Source of the DNA: Cordylochernes scorpioides
Lineage: Eukaryota; Arthropoda; Arachnida; Pseudoscorpiones; Chernetidae
Assembly: GCA_030710605.1 (NCBI GenBank)
Contig: CP092877.1
Location: 70,038,527 to 70,102,526, forward strand
Length of the DNA stretch: 64,000 nt
Direction of reading: 5' to 3'
In this document: positions 1 through 12,339 of the stretch, in pieces
How the letters are laid out: each line of letters starts with the position of its first letter
How positions within the stretch are numbered: the first letter of the stretch is position 1
The notes under the pieces: model-generated
The model's database searches: none
The model's input: the letters and a program-made list of their open reading frames with translations, nothing else
Told to the model about the DNA's origin: nothing
Program-made: the position numbers and the translations under genes

Positions 1-471
1 AGACTCTAGATGAAAAATTCGGAAAATGACCGGGTTTTCCTCTCAAATGGAATTGTTTCACCCTCTAATGTATATAAAGTGAAGAGATCTTCTCAAAACC
101 AGATTATAGAGAAAGAATTAATTGAGAATTTTGATTTTTAAAGTTTAATTCTTTATTCTATGAGAGATAGAGGTTGAAGCAAGAAGTTGAATATTCTTTG
201 AGTGTGAATGCTTGCATGAAATAGGAACTTGCCCTCTATTACTAATTGGTTTATTCTTTTCTTTGTCGTCTGTTTTCACAAGTTGAATCTGGTTAGAAAA
301 TGTATAAAAATTAGATGAATCTTTTGTTGCCTTAATACGAGATAATTAACTCGTTTCTATATATATCTAAAAATGTTTAATGTTTTTTTAATAAAATAAT
401 TTTATAAATCTGAGAGTTGTCTTCAAAAACGATCCAACAGAGGTTCCCCCCCCCCCCCTTTATAAACAACA

Positions 472-649
472 CTAGCCGAATGACCCGGGCAACGCCCGTG
501 TTTTACCCGACTGTAGATGTTACAACGGTGATCCTTAGGTCGCTGGTTCAAATCCGGCTCGAGGGAGCCGGCGAGCACGTGACCTCCCTGTGCGCGCGCA
601 TCCGTGACAGAGGCCGATGAGGAAAGACGGTCGTGACTATATATAGGGA
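472..649 (-). mobile_element. Short Helitron carrying part of a tRNA-Tyr gene
   Basis: Minus-strand element. CTAG is at 472-475, with CATTCGG and hairpin sequence adjacent (GACCCGGGCAACGCCCG on the plus strand, one arm slightly altered). The 5' end at about 640-649 (ACTATATATAGGGA on the plus strand) matches the start of the family. The interior holds the 3' half of a tRNA-Tyr at 509-566, in the opposite direction to the element. Confidence 0.6.
509..566 (+). pseudogene. 3' half of tRNA-Tyr (GTA) with its intron
   Basis: GACTGTAG is the 3' part of a tRNA-Tyr anticodon arm with anticodon GTA. A putative 14-nt intron follows at about 517-530. ATCCTTAGGTCGCTGG, the B box GGTTCAAATCC and the acceptor end GGCTCGAGGGA then complete the 3' half. 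The 5' half is missing and Helitron terminal sequence abuts position 509. Animal tRNA-Tyr genes normally carry an intron just after G37, as here. Without the A box and 5' acceptor strand it cannot make a tRNA. Confidence 0.65.
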
Positions 650-755
650 TATTTGACAGAGTTTTACTTTTCTATAGACAATTGACAATTTAAGCAACTT
701 TAATGATTGCTAGTCAATGGTTATAGAATGTTTATTATTATCATTATTATTATTA

Positions 756-933
756 CAGTGGAACCTCCCTTTAGCGGACACCACGCTAGCGATCACCTCT
801 CTATAAAGAACAGTTTTCATTTTCAAAATTACCATTTTTACTATTTAGTAACTCTCCGGTAAGAAGACACCTCTCCCTAAAGGACACTTTGGCTCTGCAA
901 TTAGATGTCTTTTACAGGAAGGTAGTTCTACTG
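756..933 (+). mobile_element. Pogo-type MITE (CAGTAGAACCTCC family)
   Basis: About 178 bp with inverted ends CAGTGGAACCTCCC and its complement (AGGTAGTTCTACTG), flanked by TA. Body TTTGGCTCTGCAATTAG. Other copies are at 44586-44846, 47889-48056, 52215-52393, 55497-55677 (inverted) and 57291-57762. Confidence 0.7.
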
Positions 934-1123
934 TATTAGTATTATTCAACGGAGTTGTTAATTCCTCTATTGTATGTATTGTATTGTCGACCACAGATTA
1001 TATGACCAGCTATTAATGAAATTTGAAGTTGAATCTGCTCAAGAAAAGGCGATCAAGAGAATGGTTAACCTGAAGAAAGGCCATTCTCTGAAATACATAG
1101 CTAGGGTGGAAGTCTACGGAAGA

Positions 1124-1427
1124 GGGGATCTGTGGAAGGGTGGTCTAAACTCTTGGTTTTAGACCGCGACCACCCGGGATCAAATCCCGCATTGGACACT
1201 TTTTTTCTGATAAAAAAAAGCTTCAATATCCCTCGATTCTTGTAAAAGTCCAACCCCACCAGCGAATGCAAGTAACCAAACGGGGATCTGGCACATTTTT
1301 AAGTGCAAAGTCGAACTGTTTTTCACGTGTGTTGATATGTGGTGCACTTACAGTAAAAGCAGTCGCTAACTACCCACCATGATTATCATAGCCTGTATCA
1401 CGTGTACTAGGGATAAGCAAAAAAAAA
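1124..1427 (+). mobile_element. tRNA-derived SINE
   Basis: Full-length copy of the 27341 family. The head is GGGGATCTGTGGAAGGGTGG with B box GGGATCAAATCCC, and the tail is GGATAAGC followed by As. Confidence 0.75.
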
Positions 1428-2874
1428 GTCTACGTAACTACGTGTGGGGGAAACAAACCTCGACTTTATAGAAATTGTTTGATTTCCACCAGTAAGTGAA
1501 CGTACATTGATTTCTAACTCAGGTGTTCATCAATGTAACCAATGAAATCACAGCTCACTTATCGTCTTGCCACAAATCAAGGACATATCGGCTGAGATTG
1601 TTTCTCTGGAAAAGTTCCAACGTCGTGTTTGACCAAACCACCACCTAATTATGGATTTTTGTTGGAAACGTGACGCAAATCCATCGATTCCTGATACCTT
1701 ATTGATTGATTGGTTATTGAAAATTTTATCTCTCCACACGCACAAAGTTTTCTTATGCCCCTCTGTCTTAGTCAAAAGGCTAACTTAATCGAACTATTTG
1801 TAATGCGAGGGGGTGATAAAAGGTAAGGTTAATATTAAATGATTAGAGACAGAAATGACTCCATACACTCATAGAATATTTAGGATAATTACATATTGGG
1901 ACAGTAGATTAGTTGTGATGTAACCTGTAATAGGATCTAATAAATGTGTGTATATTGTTTAATTATTCATTTACTTATTTTTACCCACAAATTGGCGTAT
2001 TCTCTTATATATAATTGAATTATATTTATAAAATAAATCCAATACATTGACCCTGTACAAGTTTTATAGGGCTGCTCAAAATAATAAACATTGAGGAAAG
2101 ATGAATATGTAAATAGGAAATGGATATGTGTAAATGAACGATGTATGTAAATAACTTATCTTTTCTAAGTAATTATACACCAGGGTGAATCCTGTGTAGG
2201 GCATAGGTCCCCAATAGAAGGCTTGTTGTTGTTGTATATGTATATATTGTCGCGGAGATAAATAAAGCAAGGGCAAGTTTGGGAATAATTAATTTATTAT
2301 AAGGGGTATTTATAGGGAGAGAGAGAAAGTACAACTTACCCCAAGTTAAAGATAATCCTAATGAGCGGTCTCCGCCACCGTCCCGTTTTCCTTATTTACA
2401 GATCAGTTTCCGAGAACCCCTCGCAGCACCTGTGGTCCCCCCCGGGGTCCAGGGATGATTAACAGGTGTCCCATCTGGATGGAGCTACTTGACAATATAA
2501 TTCAAATGCTATCTATTATATGCCATCTAATATGAAACAATATTTGCAGGAGAGAAATGCTTGATGCAATTTTATGTAATTATATAGAATAAAAATGCTA
2601 TTTCTAAGCGCTACTTTGTTCAGCAATTTAAAATAATACCCTACTATATATCTCCGACCCTCTACTACAATGAAATTAATATTGGGAAAGCCTGGCTCAT
2701 CAGTGGTGAACCTACCAACAGTTTGGTCCCTCCCTCTTTTCTCCTCATTTCAATAGGGACACAAAGTGTGCAAATATGCTATTAATAATTAAAATAAAAA
2801 AGGAGAGCTTTAACAATTTTAATTCCTATAGATGGCGCTCTAAAACTTCATATTTACATATATAATTATAACGG

Positions 2875-3285
2875 TCGCCTCTCCCGTCAAAATAGACGCT
2901 AAAACTAGACGCCATCTATTGACCGTCTCCACAAACTAGCGGCCTCGGGTCGGTGACAAAGCCACAACACCAGCTTTGGTAAACTGAGAAGCGTCCACCT
3001 AGACACCATGGTTTCGGGCTAATGGCCCTCGTCAGTCTAGGGTGGACTTTATTTCATGAGAGATCTAGAAGGAATCTAATGGAATCTTTACAATCTGCCC
3101 AAAGATGTGTCTAGCTGGTAAAGTGGCTAGGCCAAATCTATGGATTCCATCTCTATATAATTATCTATAAAAGCATAGGGCTCCTCTCACGTCAAAATAA
3201 ACATCAAAACTATACGCCATCTATTGACCGTCGCTGCAAATTAGCGGCCTCGGGTCGGTGACAAAGCCACAACACCAGCTGACGT
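2875..3285 (-). mobile_element. Retrozyme-like element, family A, about 1.3 tandem units
   Basis: The segment 2875-2982 is repeated at 3180-3285 in the same orientation, giving a unit of about 305 bp with the hammerhead at 2993-3047 inside it. The second, partial unit is followed at 3286-3310 by a short inverted piece of the same family. Head-to-tail insertions a little longer than one unit are expected from reverse transcription of a circular or multimeric RNA. Confidence 0.6.
2993..3047 (-). ncRNA. Hammerhead ribozyme, family A, cleavage residue mutated
   Basis: On the minus strand, CUGACGA (3029-3035), stem II GGGCCAUUAGCCC (3016-3028), GAAA (3012-3015) and palindromic stem III ACCAUGGU (3005-3012) are intact. 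Stem I pairs perfectly: CCUAGA with UCUAGG, then one bulged C, then five more pairs (GUCCA with UGGAC). The residue after stem III, at 3004, is G on this strand. Hammerheads do not cleave after G, so this copy is probably inactive. The long, clean stem I supports the family assignment. Confidence 0.7.
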
Positions 3286-4110
3286 TTATTTTGACGGCAG
3301 AGGCGCCCTATAGATATGCTCTTATCGATCAATTTCCTCCCGGCAAAATTTTTCATCTATATATAATTATGTTTACATAAATCCAGTCTCTGGATCTACT
3401 AATTTCATCAACACCTCATTTTGTGTGAGAAACTATCCCATTATTAAATATCTAAAACATAAATCTTTACTCGAATTCATATGCAGAAGACACTAGTCAA
3501 ATACTGTTGAATACTGTTGAATGATGTCCCACTATGTTGAATAAATGCCGTTTTAAAGGAGCTTTTATAGAGTTCAAAAAAAGTAAACTGTGACTACAAT
3601 TACCTAGTTGGGTTTGACAATTTTATCAATGAAACATCTCTTTGTTAGCTTTAGTGTTGCTCCTTTTTTGAGAGTTTAATATTAAAGCTCTATAATATGA
3701 CAATCCAATTAATATATATCTAGGTCATTGTTGCTTGTTTGCTAGGGTCTTTCATTGTAAGCAATGTTTCCTTGGTCATTCCATTAAACATAGTTAATGC
3801 TGGATGACCCAGTTCACCCGAGGGCACAAGGGGTCCCAATATCTAAGGCATTGTTGCCATGTAGATTCTTCCCTAGTGCCAATAGAAACAGAGGTATGGT
3901 ACTAAAAAGGCACTTAAGTCTTGCCATGATGTGCTTTTTAATCAACATACCTGACACTGGACTGAATTTTATTTAGTCACATTTCTACACATGTAGTACC
4001 AGGCCATGCGATTACTTGTACAATGATTACAATAAATATATGACTACACCTGCCATTGTGGATGGAGGTTTTTGACTGACTATTTTGTAAGTACACTAGT
4101 CAAATACTTA

Positions 4111-4435
4111 TTGTAGAACGACATTTGAAATTATCCCGCATGTGTTTCTTTTGAACTAAAAATCGTAATTTATTTTAAGGGGAGAAATAACGTTTATTTC
4201 TAACCTTAGGGATTAAGTATGAAAGGATGAATTGTGAAGAGTAATGATGAACGGAAAAAAACTAAAAGTGTCCAGAGATGGGAATCGAACCCAGGGTAGC
4301 CTAGTGGACATGGCATCTGCCCGGTAAGCGGAACACTGTGGGTTAGAAATAAACGTTATTTCTCCTTTAAATAAATTACGATTTTTCGTTTAAAAGAAAC
4401 ACATGCGGGATAATTTTCAAATGTCGTTCTACAAT
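4111..4435. repeat. Foldback element with tRNA-like loop
   Basis: Inverted arms (TTGTAGAACGACATTTGAAA ... and its complement ending near 4435) enclose a tRNA-like sequence at about 4266-4345. That loop contains GTAGCCTAGTGG, resembling an A box, and TGGCATCTGCCCGGTAAGCG. A minus-strand B box (GGGTTCGATTCCC) sits in the left part of the loop. Partial arm at 7003-7090. Confidence 0.6.
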
Positions 4436-4753
4436 TATAAGCCGCATTATATTGTATTATAAATATTTATTTTAATAATTATAAAACTAACACGAGTACA
4501 TTCATATTTTAAATAATTCTAAAACTCTACAACTTAAACATTAACTCAAGACACTACACTGGTTTATTGACCAGAAATAAAAATATTAAAACAGGATTGA
4601 ATTACAGGGAATGACCTCTCTCACCAAACAATTGCGTCTTAACAGAAAACAAGTTAAACAAAGTAGATTAAGAAGTTCCGTGGACATAAAAAAAAACTGT
4701 AAAAAAGACAAAATAAATCAGAAAGTATATAATTATTACGAGTTATAATATCA

Positions 4754-5121
4754 CAACAGCAAATACCTTTTTTAAGACACTATTGTCTTACAAGGGGATT
4801 CCCCTAAAAGGTTATATATGTACATGAGTGAGGAGGAAAAGCAATTTAGAGGGGAGGGGGAGCAATCAGCCGTTGTCTGTGGAGTTGAGCACTTCTTCTC
4901 TCATTTTATCAATCGCCTTGAAAATTTTTAAATATTTATAAACAAATGTTTTATCCAGCAGGAGAGTAGTGAAGATTTTATATACATGTTGTTCATTATA
5001 GCGAGATAGCCCCGAAATTTCGTGAATTTCCAGTCCCTTTTCCTGTAGAAATGGGCAATGGAATAGATAATGGACCAAATTGTCTTGGATGACGCCATTG
5101 CAGAAGTAGCAATTTGAAAAG
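4754..5121 (-). mobile_element. 5'-truncated LINE insertion with 17-bp target-site duplication
   Basis: Flanked by TACGAGTTATAATATCA at 4737-4753 and 5122-5138. The minus strand encodes the end of a reverse-transcriptase polyprotein: a zinc-knuckle-like CYFC...HYLFHC, followed by a charged tail that stops at 4866. The 3' UTR contains the hairpin-like AAGACA...TGTCTTA near its end. It was severely 5'-truncated on insertion, as is usual for LINEs. Confidence 0.75.
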
Positions 5122-6338
5122 TACGAGTTATAATATCATAAATTACAATGAAAATATATTAAGAAATATTTAAATATATTCTAAAATGAATTTCTTCTCA
5201 GAAACTGATGCATTTTTATTGACATCCTTAAAATCAATAGCTATTTTTTTTTAAATATTAAAAATAATAAAACCTTAGAGTGGTAAAACAATTTTCTTCC
5301 CTCCAGATGTGAAATTAAAAGCCATGTCATCCTTCAATGTCACTTAGAATATATTGCCTTACTTATTGAAGGAAAAATGTTTTTCCTCTTTTAAATATTC
5401 GCTTGGCATTTAAAAGAAAGGAAAAAATCCAAACGACAAAAGGTGATTAGAGATCATTAAAAATGTTTCACAGAAGATAAATTGACGCAGTGATCAGGTG
5501 AAATTAACTACATTCGACAGGAAATCGTTTGGTTAAAAATATTACCGTCGTTTGGCTTACTTAGCTGCATATTGGTTTAATGTATCGTCTGCTTGTTACA
5601 TTTAATTACATAATTTTACTTTGACATGATTGACCTAAGTAATTTCTAACCTTTTCAAGTAGTGGTATATTTCTAAGTTGGTTTGTTTGGTGAAATATAA
5701 GGAATTTTAAGAAAAATTCACAGTTTTAATATAATTTAAAACAAAACATATATCGCCCCTTCAGTTTTAGTCCTCCAGTAAATAACGCCAGTTTGCACTA
5801 ACCTAACTACAAAGTGATAAGAAATGTGCGCACAATTTGTAACAGACATGTAGATTGAAAGGCAATTTTCGGCCTTTTTTTATATAATATATATTTTATA
5901 GAGGATATAAACAAATATGAAATTCAGAGAAAAAAAAAAAGAATGCCAATATGAGACTCAGAGACATACAATAAATTTTCAAATATTGGAATACACATGT
6001 TGAAGGAAGATAACAAAGCAGACTGGGTGGGGCGAAGGTTTTATACATAAGGGTGGGAGGAACAAAACGGTATGTGAACAAAATTGCCTCTTTCTCCTTC
6101 AAAAAAAAAAAAAAAGACGAACGGCGACATCAAATACTTTTTACTTCCTTAATTTTTTTCCCCCCCTAAGTGAACTTAGCGTTACCCAGGGTTCACCGTC
6201 AAGGTGGAGGCGGATTACACTATGTCCCGAAAGGGGAGGAAGTCATATTGATGTCTCCTACACGAGGGAACTAAACAAGTCAAAACAAAGGGTCGACACG
6301 ACGACGTGCTGTCCCAGAAATAAAGTTTAAAAAAAGTT

Positions 6339-6763
6339 TCTCACAAATCTTTCTACTTTGATTTGCATATCTCAGATACCATTGTGCATATATGTAATGT
6401 GAAAGGAAGAACGACATTCAGATCAAGGGGTTGGAAACCAAGAAAAGAAGGAAAGGAGAGCTATATCAGGGGAACAGGCAGGAAATTGACGTAAAGAGCC
6501 CCAAAGGAATCTCTCCTTAGAGAGAGATCACAGTGTGTTAAAAACATTTTAAAAAGTTATATAATAAAGTTCACATAAGCAAAACGTGCTTCTCACAAAT
6601 CTTTCGCCATTTGATTTGCATATCTCAGATGCCATTGTGCATATATGTAATGAGAAAGGAAGAACGACATTCAGATCAAGTGGTTGGAAACCAAGAAAAG
6701 AAGGAAAGGAGAGCTATATCAGGGGAACAGGCAGGAAATTGACGTAAAGAGCCCCAAAGGAAT
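6339..6763. repeat. Direct duplication of a block of about 172 bp
   Basis: The segment 6339-6510 recurs at 6591-6763 with few differences (TTTGATTTGCATATCTCAGA, GAAAGGAAGAACGACATTCA, GGAACAGGCAGGAAATTGAC). The spacer includes a short stretch not in the repeat. No gene recognised. Confidence 0.75.
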
Positions 6764-8006
6764 GGAGGAAGCCTGCAGTTAATTCCCGCAATCTTCCGGG
6801 CTCTTGACGCCCGCCTGCGTACAATTATCCACTCAACTCTCTTCCTTTCTTTTCAACAGACGCTCGGGAAATGCATAATGTACACTGGAAATGGATAGAG
6901 AGTACAGCCGAACTTTGCTCCATGGAGCCTATTATAACATCTTAGCCACACGCAACAGGTCTTATAAACTGAATAGTACAATATAATGCAGCTCATGATT
7001 GTAGAACGACATTTGAAAATTATCCCGTTTCTTTTGAACGAAAAAAAATCGAAATTTATTTTAAGGAGAAATAACGATTATTCAAGAAAACTATGGACAT
7101 AATCTTTTAGGACAGTAGAATTACATATAAATATTTACATCGAGTAATGCACTTCCGCAAACAATAAATACAAGGCTAGTTAATCCTATTTACATATAAG
7201 GTGAAAACATGCCATCTATATATATGACATGGAAGCATTATAAAACACGGATGTTTCTTTTTTTAAACACAAAATCTTCGACTGTCCTTACTGCGATGAA
7301 AAAATATATGGGGTGGGGGGCTTGGCTCATCAGTGATGAACCCTCCCAGCGGTTTCGCCAATTTATTCCTATTGATGGATGACTTGTACAAAATTGTGAG
7401 ACGTTCTTCAAACCCATACAACACCTGTTTCAATCATTGATTTATATCCACTGCATTCAATGTTAGGTTTTAATAAAGATACGTAAAAAACAAGATTTTA
7501 TCTTCAAAATCCTTTTCTCTTTATAATTCGTTCAAAGAAAATATATTTCTTAAGAAATATATATCTCTATTTTCACGGTATATATAATAATAATTTCCAG
7601 TATTTTCCGCCTCTTCTCTTCTCTCGGATAGTGTTTTTTTTTAAAGAAAAAATCACCAAGTTAATAAACTCTCTCTGTCTGTTCTATAAGAAGAATCTTT
7701 CTCGCCGTTTTTAATGGCTTCTCGAAAGAGAGAATAAAAAGAAAACTTTTCAGATGTAATTAAAAGTGGACCAAATTATTGGATTACTTGTTTTCTTAGT
7801 GTAGCTTCTCCCACTGTATTTGTGTGATCCAGATTTTTAAGTATATGTTTGCCTTTTGTTGTTGTTGTTGTTTTTGTTTTTTTACTTATCCCTAGTACAT
7901 GTGGTACAAGCCATGGTAATCATGATGTACCCGCCATGTTGGTTAACGAATACTTTTACTGTTAGTACACATGTATCATGTTGAAAGCTTTTCGAATTTT
8001 GCACTT

Positions 8007-8735
8007 ACACTTATGGACAAAACTTAAGGAAGATGTACCTTTTAGAATGTATATCGGGATTCAGACAATAACTCTGAAAGTTATTTGATACATAGTCACC
8101 TTTAATGAAGACACATAAGATAACCAAGTGTAAACGAAATTGCCTCCGTCTCCTTCAAAAAATATATATATGTCGTATTGTAAATTTTTCCAAAGTTTCA
8201 ATATCTGGAAATGACAATTAAGCAGTCGTTAGGCCTTTTTCCTTCTTCTTTATTATATGCAATCAGCGCGAGGCCACACACACTGGCCGTCCAATTTATA
8301 TTATTTAAAAAAAAAAAAAAAACTTTAGTAAATTTACATATCATTCAGCTTTTCTTTTTTTTTTAACATGGAATTTACATGTTTAAAAAATGTATTTGGC
8401 AATTTGTGAAACAATTCAGACAAAAGTAAAAGATTAAACAAAAACTAGTACATTAAAAACAATTGTGTGTTCAATATGGAATTGAATCATGGTTTACTAT
8501 ATACAAAATATATCATATATATATATATAGTTAAACCTGTCTATAGCGCTCCCTCTAAATAGCGCCCGATTTTAAATACGTAGTACGATGTGATTTACAT
8601 TAAAAGTGACCTGTCTATAGCACCCTATTTTGGGGGGGTCCCAAGTGGGGGCGTTATAGACAGGTTTAACTGTATATATATAGACGACCGGAGCATCAAA
8701 GATTTTCCACTTCTTTAAGTTTTGTCCATGAGTGT
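8007..8735 (+). mobile_element. Tc1-like MITE with another MITE inserted
   Basis: Ends are inverted copies of ACACT(C/T)ATGGACAAAACTT. The left inner block is GGAAG.TGTACCTTTTA, GATTCAGACAATAACTCTG, then CAAGTGTAAACGAAATTGCC. A separate palindromic element (TTAAACCTGTCTATAGCG ... its complement) occupies 8529-8672. Confidence 0.6.
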
Positions 8736-9156
8736 GCAAGCAGAGCGTTTTTTTTTTTTGGTTACTGGCAGTGACTGATGAAGTTGGACTCTCAAAGAAT
8801 CGAGGGCCATTGAAGCAAATTTTTTTCTAAAAAAAAAGTGTCTTATGCGGGATTCGATTTCGGGTTGTTGCTATCGAAAACCAGCGATTTAGACTTTTTG
8901 GTGTTTTTCAAATCTATTCAATAGAGAATCTTATCCCATAGTTACGCAGCGATGTGTCCCTGCTAGGTATGCTGTACCATTTACCAAGCCAAATAGATAC
9001 TCAAAAATTGCATTAAAACAAGTACGAAAATATCCTATTATATCCTATTTTATTTAAATATATATTTTATACGTATATTAAACTGGCGAAACCGCTGTGA
9101 GGGTTCACTACTGATGAGTCAGCAGTCCCTTTCAATAAGTCTTCATCGTAGACATT

Positions 9157-9432
9157 TGACAATTAACATACTTTTGTTGACATATTATCAATACATGTAA
9201 AAGTGCACAGTCGACACTATTATTTTTAAAATTATAACTAGATACATACAACTATGTACAATGTACATAGCGACACCGCTGCAGAGTTTGGTGGAGAATC
9301 GCCAGCGGGTCTCCAGTGACACCACGTATTTCGCGATCTACGAAAAATACGTAGATCGCGTACTTCATCGCTGAGTAGATGGTGATGGCGTGGTCCTCGA
9401 GACCAACTGGAAAGATCCAGGACTGCAGGTCC
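9157..9432 (-). repeat. Copy of the 57425-57703 retroelement fragment
   Basis: Shares ACTATGTACAATGTACATAG, GAGTTTGGTGGAGAATCGCC and GTGGTCCTCGAGACCAACTG with 57425-57703, inverted. The short hairpin TACGTAGATCGCG at about 9330-9360 is also conserved. Confidence 0.6.
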
Positions 9433-10191
9433 GGCGGCCTTCATCGTAGAACATGCGCGTTAGATAGTTCCTCATTAAAGGAATTAACAATTGAACCTAT
9501 GAATTTTGTATTATTTTCTGAATCTTCTTATATTACAAGTATTATCTCTGCTAGGGTTTGAAAGAGAGAGAGATTGAGATTGAAAATTATTTATTACAAT
9601 GTTCATATAAGATTATATAAGGTTAAATATATGAATAAATAGAGATATAAATATATAAATAATTGATCAATATACAAATATATATAAATATATACAAGTC
9701 GTCATGGTGGCGCCCACCGCGGGAAAGACTCCGCCACCGATGGACTGCGAGAGTTCTTTCCCACAGAGTGGGCAGGTCGAGGTGATGGCTGGAATTACCC
9801 AACTCAAGACCAAGATGGTACTTGTAGATGGTAGCCTTCGCCACACTTGTCAGCTTTATTGCCTCGGGATGAAGGCCGACGCCGAAGAGTCAGGCCTGCA
9901 GATCCAGGGGCATTTCACAGGAGGGAGTATAAAAGGAAGGTTATACGTAGTCTACAACAAAAAAAAAAAAGAAGAAGAAGAAGCAGTCTACAATAAATGG
10001 ATACTCCTCATTGAAGTGGCCAGGAGATTTTGCTCTCGAGGGTGCAAGAAAGTGTGACATCACCGCAGTTTCCGCCCAGATAGCAAGATCAAGACACCGC
10101 CGTTATCGGATTGGTTGGTCTAACTGGCGGATGTCAGAGCTGATAGCTTCTTCGGTCGGACTTACTTAGGCTGCGGTAAGTCGCCGTCTTA

Positions 10192-10945
10192 CGTGTTTGT
10201 AGGTCTCTTTAAGACCATCCTGGGTGTATTATGGCTCTTTTCTGGTGTCACACTCCCTAAGGAGAAACGGTATCCCTATGTGGCAAACTCCCTAAACAAT
10301 ACGTATCTCCCTCCTACGTGCTTGTAGGTCTCTTTAAGACCATCCTGGGTGTGTATATGGCTCTTTACTGGTGTCACACTCCCTAAGGAAACGGTATCCC
10401 TAAGTGGCAAACGCCCTAAAGAATAGGTATCTCCCTCCTCGTGCTTGTAGGTCTCTTTAAGACCATCCTGGGTGTGTATTATGGCTCTTTACTGGTGTCA
10501 CACTCCCTAAGGAAACGGTATCCCTATGTGTCAAACGCCCTAAACAATACGTATCTCCCTCCTACGTGCTTGTAGGTCTCTTTAAGGCCATTCTAGGGGT
10601 GTGTTATGGCTCTTTACTGGTGTCACAAGGTACCACACTCCCTAAGGAAATGGTATCCCTAAGTGTCAAACTCCCAAAAGAATAGGTATCTCCCTCCTAC
10701 GTGCTTGTAGGTCTCTTTAAGACCATCATGGGTGTATTATGGCTCTTTGCTGGTGTCACACTCCCTAAGGAGAAACGGTATCCCTATGTGGCAAACTCCC
10801 TAAAGAATAGGTATCTCCCTCCTACGTGCTTGTAGGTCTCTTTAAGACCATCCTGGGCCTGTATTATGGCTCTTTACTGGTGTCCCATCCCCTAAGGAGA
10901 AACGGTATCCCTAAGTGTCAAACTCCCTAAAGAATAGATATCCCT
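10192..10945. repeat. Tandem repeat, six units of about 125 bp
   Basis: Units start with CGTG(C/T)TTGTAGGTCTCTTTA at 10192, 10315, 10440, 10565, 10699 and 10826. Each includes TATGGCTCTTTACTGGTGTC and CCCTAAGGA..AACGGTATCC. Units differ by small indels and point changes. No coding potential seen. Confidence 0.9.
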
Positions 10946-11514
10946 CTAGATGTTAAATCTTCATCAGTGTCATCTGTGTCTAACGCGAAATGTTTTTACT
11001 GTAAAATCACTAATTAGAATCATTACAAGGCATTTTATAGAGCTACAAGGAGTAAGTGGTATTGAAATAAGGGATATTTCTGTCAGTAGAGTTTTAATCA
11101 TTTTTTTCGACGTTACAACAGAAATAAAAACTCTACTGGCAGAAGTGTGTCTGTTATTTCAAAAACAATGAATGCCGGCCAGGCAACCTCTATCTTCAAG
11201 ATAAGAATTAAGTGGTTCAATATGTTTCTTTATTTATAGCGCTGCAAGCTTTCGAATACTCGATCTACATCAGGTCGTATTAAAGGTTTACATATCCTAG
11301 ATTTTAAATAGACCTTCCTTTAGGTATTAGCTCACTTTTTATATTCGCTGGTTAACGGCGACAAAACACACTCTTTCCGACATTTTTTCTCTTTTTTGAT
11401 TTTTTTTTAACAAAAACTCATAGCACTAGTCTATACTGGTGAGCTGGACTCCCCAGGTTAATTGGCGTTCTGAGCTCCAAGAACCTAGGTTATAAATATC
11501 TATCTTGTAAAACA

Positions 11515-11839
11515 TTAATATATACAGTTATCAGCGTCATAATCAAGCAACAATTCTTAATCAATTCTGTCACCGTTTGCTTTGTGAATGGAATAAATAC
11601 CTAAATATGGCCATTTCTCATAACCATCGGTGGTTCAGTGGTAGAATGCTCGCCTGCCACGCGGGCGGCCCGGGTTCGATTCCCGGCCGATGCATTTTTT
11701 TTTTTACAATTTTTAAAACTCATTTATATATTATACAAGAATGACATCCACGGCGCCAATTTATAATTGTAACGAATAGTATTTGAATAAAAGCATTTAA
11801 TCGGGTAAAACCCGGGCGTTGCCCGGGTCATTCGGCTAG
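11515..11839 (+). mobile_element. Non-autonomous Helitron carrying a tRNA-Gly gene
   Basis: Its 3' end shows the family signature: hairpin ACCCGGGCGTTGCCCGGGT, CATTCGG, CTAG at 11836-11839. Its 5' end (TATATACAGTTATCAGCG) matches the intact copies at 58710 and 44133, with the initial TC mutated. Between the two ends sits a tRNA-Gly at 11624-11694 in the same orientation as the element. Confidence 0.7.
11624..11694 (+). tRNA. tRNA-Gly (anticodon GCC), inside a Helitron
   Basis: Complete cloverleaf. A box is TGGTTCAGTGG and B box GGTTCGATTCC. The anticodon loop is CTGCCAC in the stem CTCGC/GCGGG. The acceptor stem is (C)CATCGG/CCGATG(C), followed by the discriminator A. The first base is C instead of the expected G, leaving a C-C mismatch at the end of the acceptor stem. 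A run of Ts follows directly (11695 onward) and would terminate RNA polymerase III. It may be transcribed, but the mismatch argues against full function. Confidence 0.85.
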
Positions 11840-12339
11840 TTGCATAGGTTTGTGACCTCTTGTAGTAAATTATTGTTAACGAAATACCCAATATGTAAAT
11901 AGGGTTAAAGACCTCAGTTATGTAATATCGGCGATGTCATCAGTGTCGCTCAGAGAATTCACAGGAAAATGTCACATCCTGTGTAGAAAGAACTTCTTCA
12001 CGTCACTCTGTCTATCCGTACTCAATTCTCCCATTTTCCGCAAAACTTCTCACTTTACCTGACTGACAATGGAGTTTATTTGATCCAGGAAACGTTGACT
12101 TTGTTTAGAAGGAAGGATTGTTGAAGAATACGGCATAAAACCTCATTTGAACGACCACTTTTGTCTAAACAAATATCATTTAATCTCAAATAATCCACCT
12201 TCAGTAAGAAAACCATCTCAAGAAGAGATCAAGACGTAGTCTGCATGTTTTTTTTTTTTTTTTTTGAGTATTTTTTCTCGTGAGATGCTTAACCAAAGGG
12301 TTAAGCACACGGATATATATGTGAAAAAACGAAAGAAAA

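Noticed and set aside
10192..10945. Regular repeats that might suggest a CRISPR array
   Set aside because: Units of about 125 bp are contiguous with no unique spacers, and the DNA is eukaryotic.
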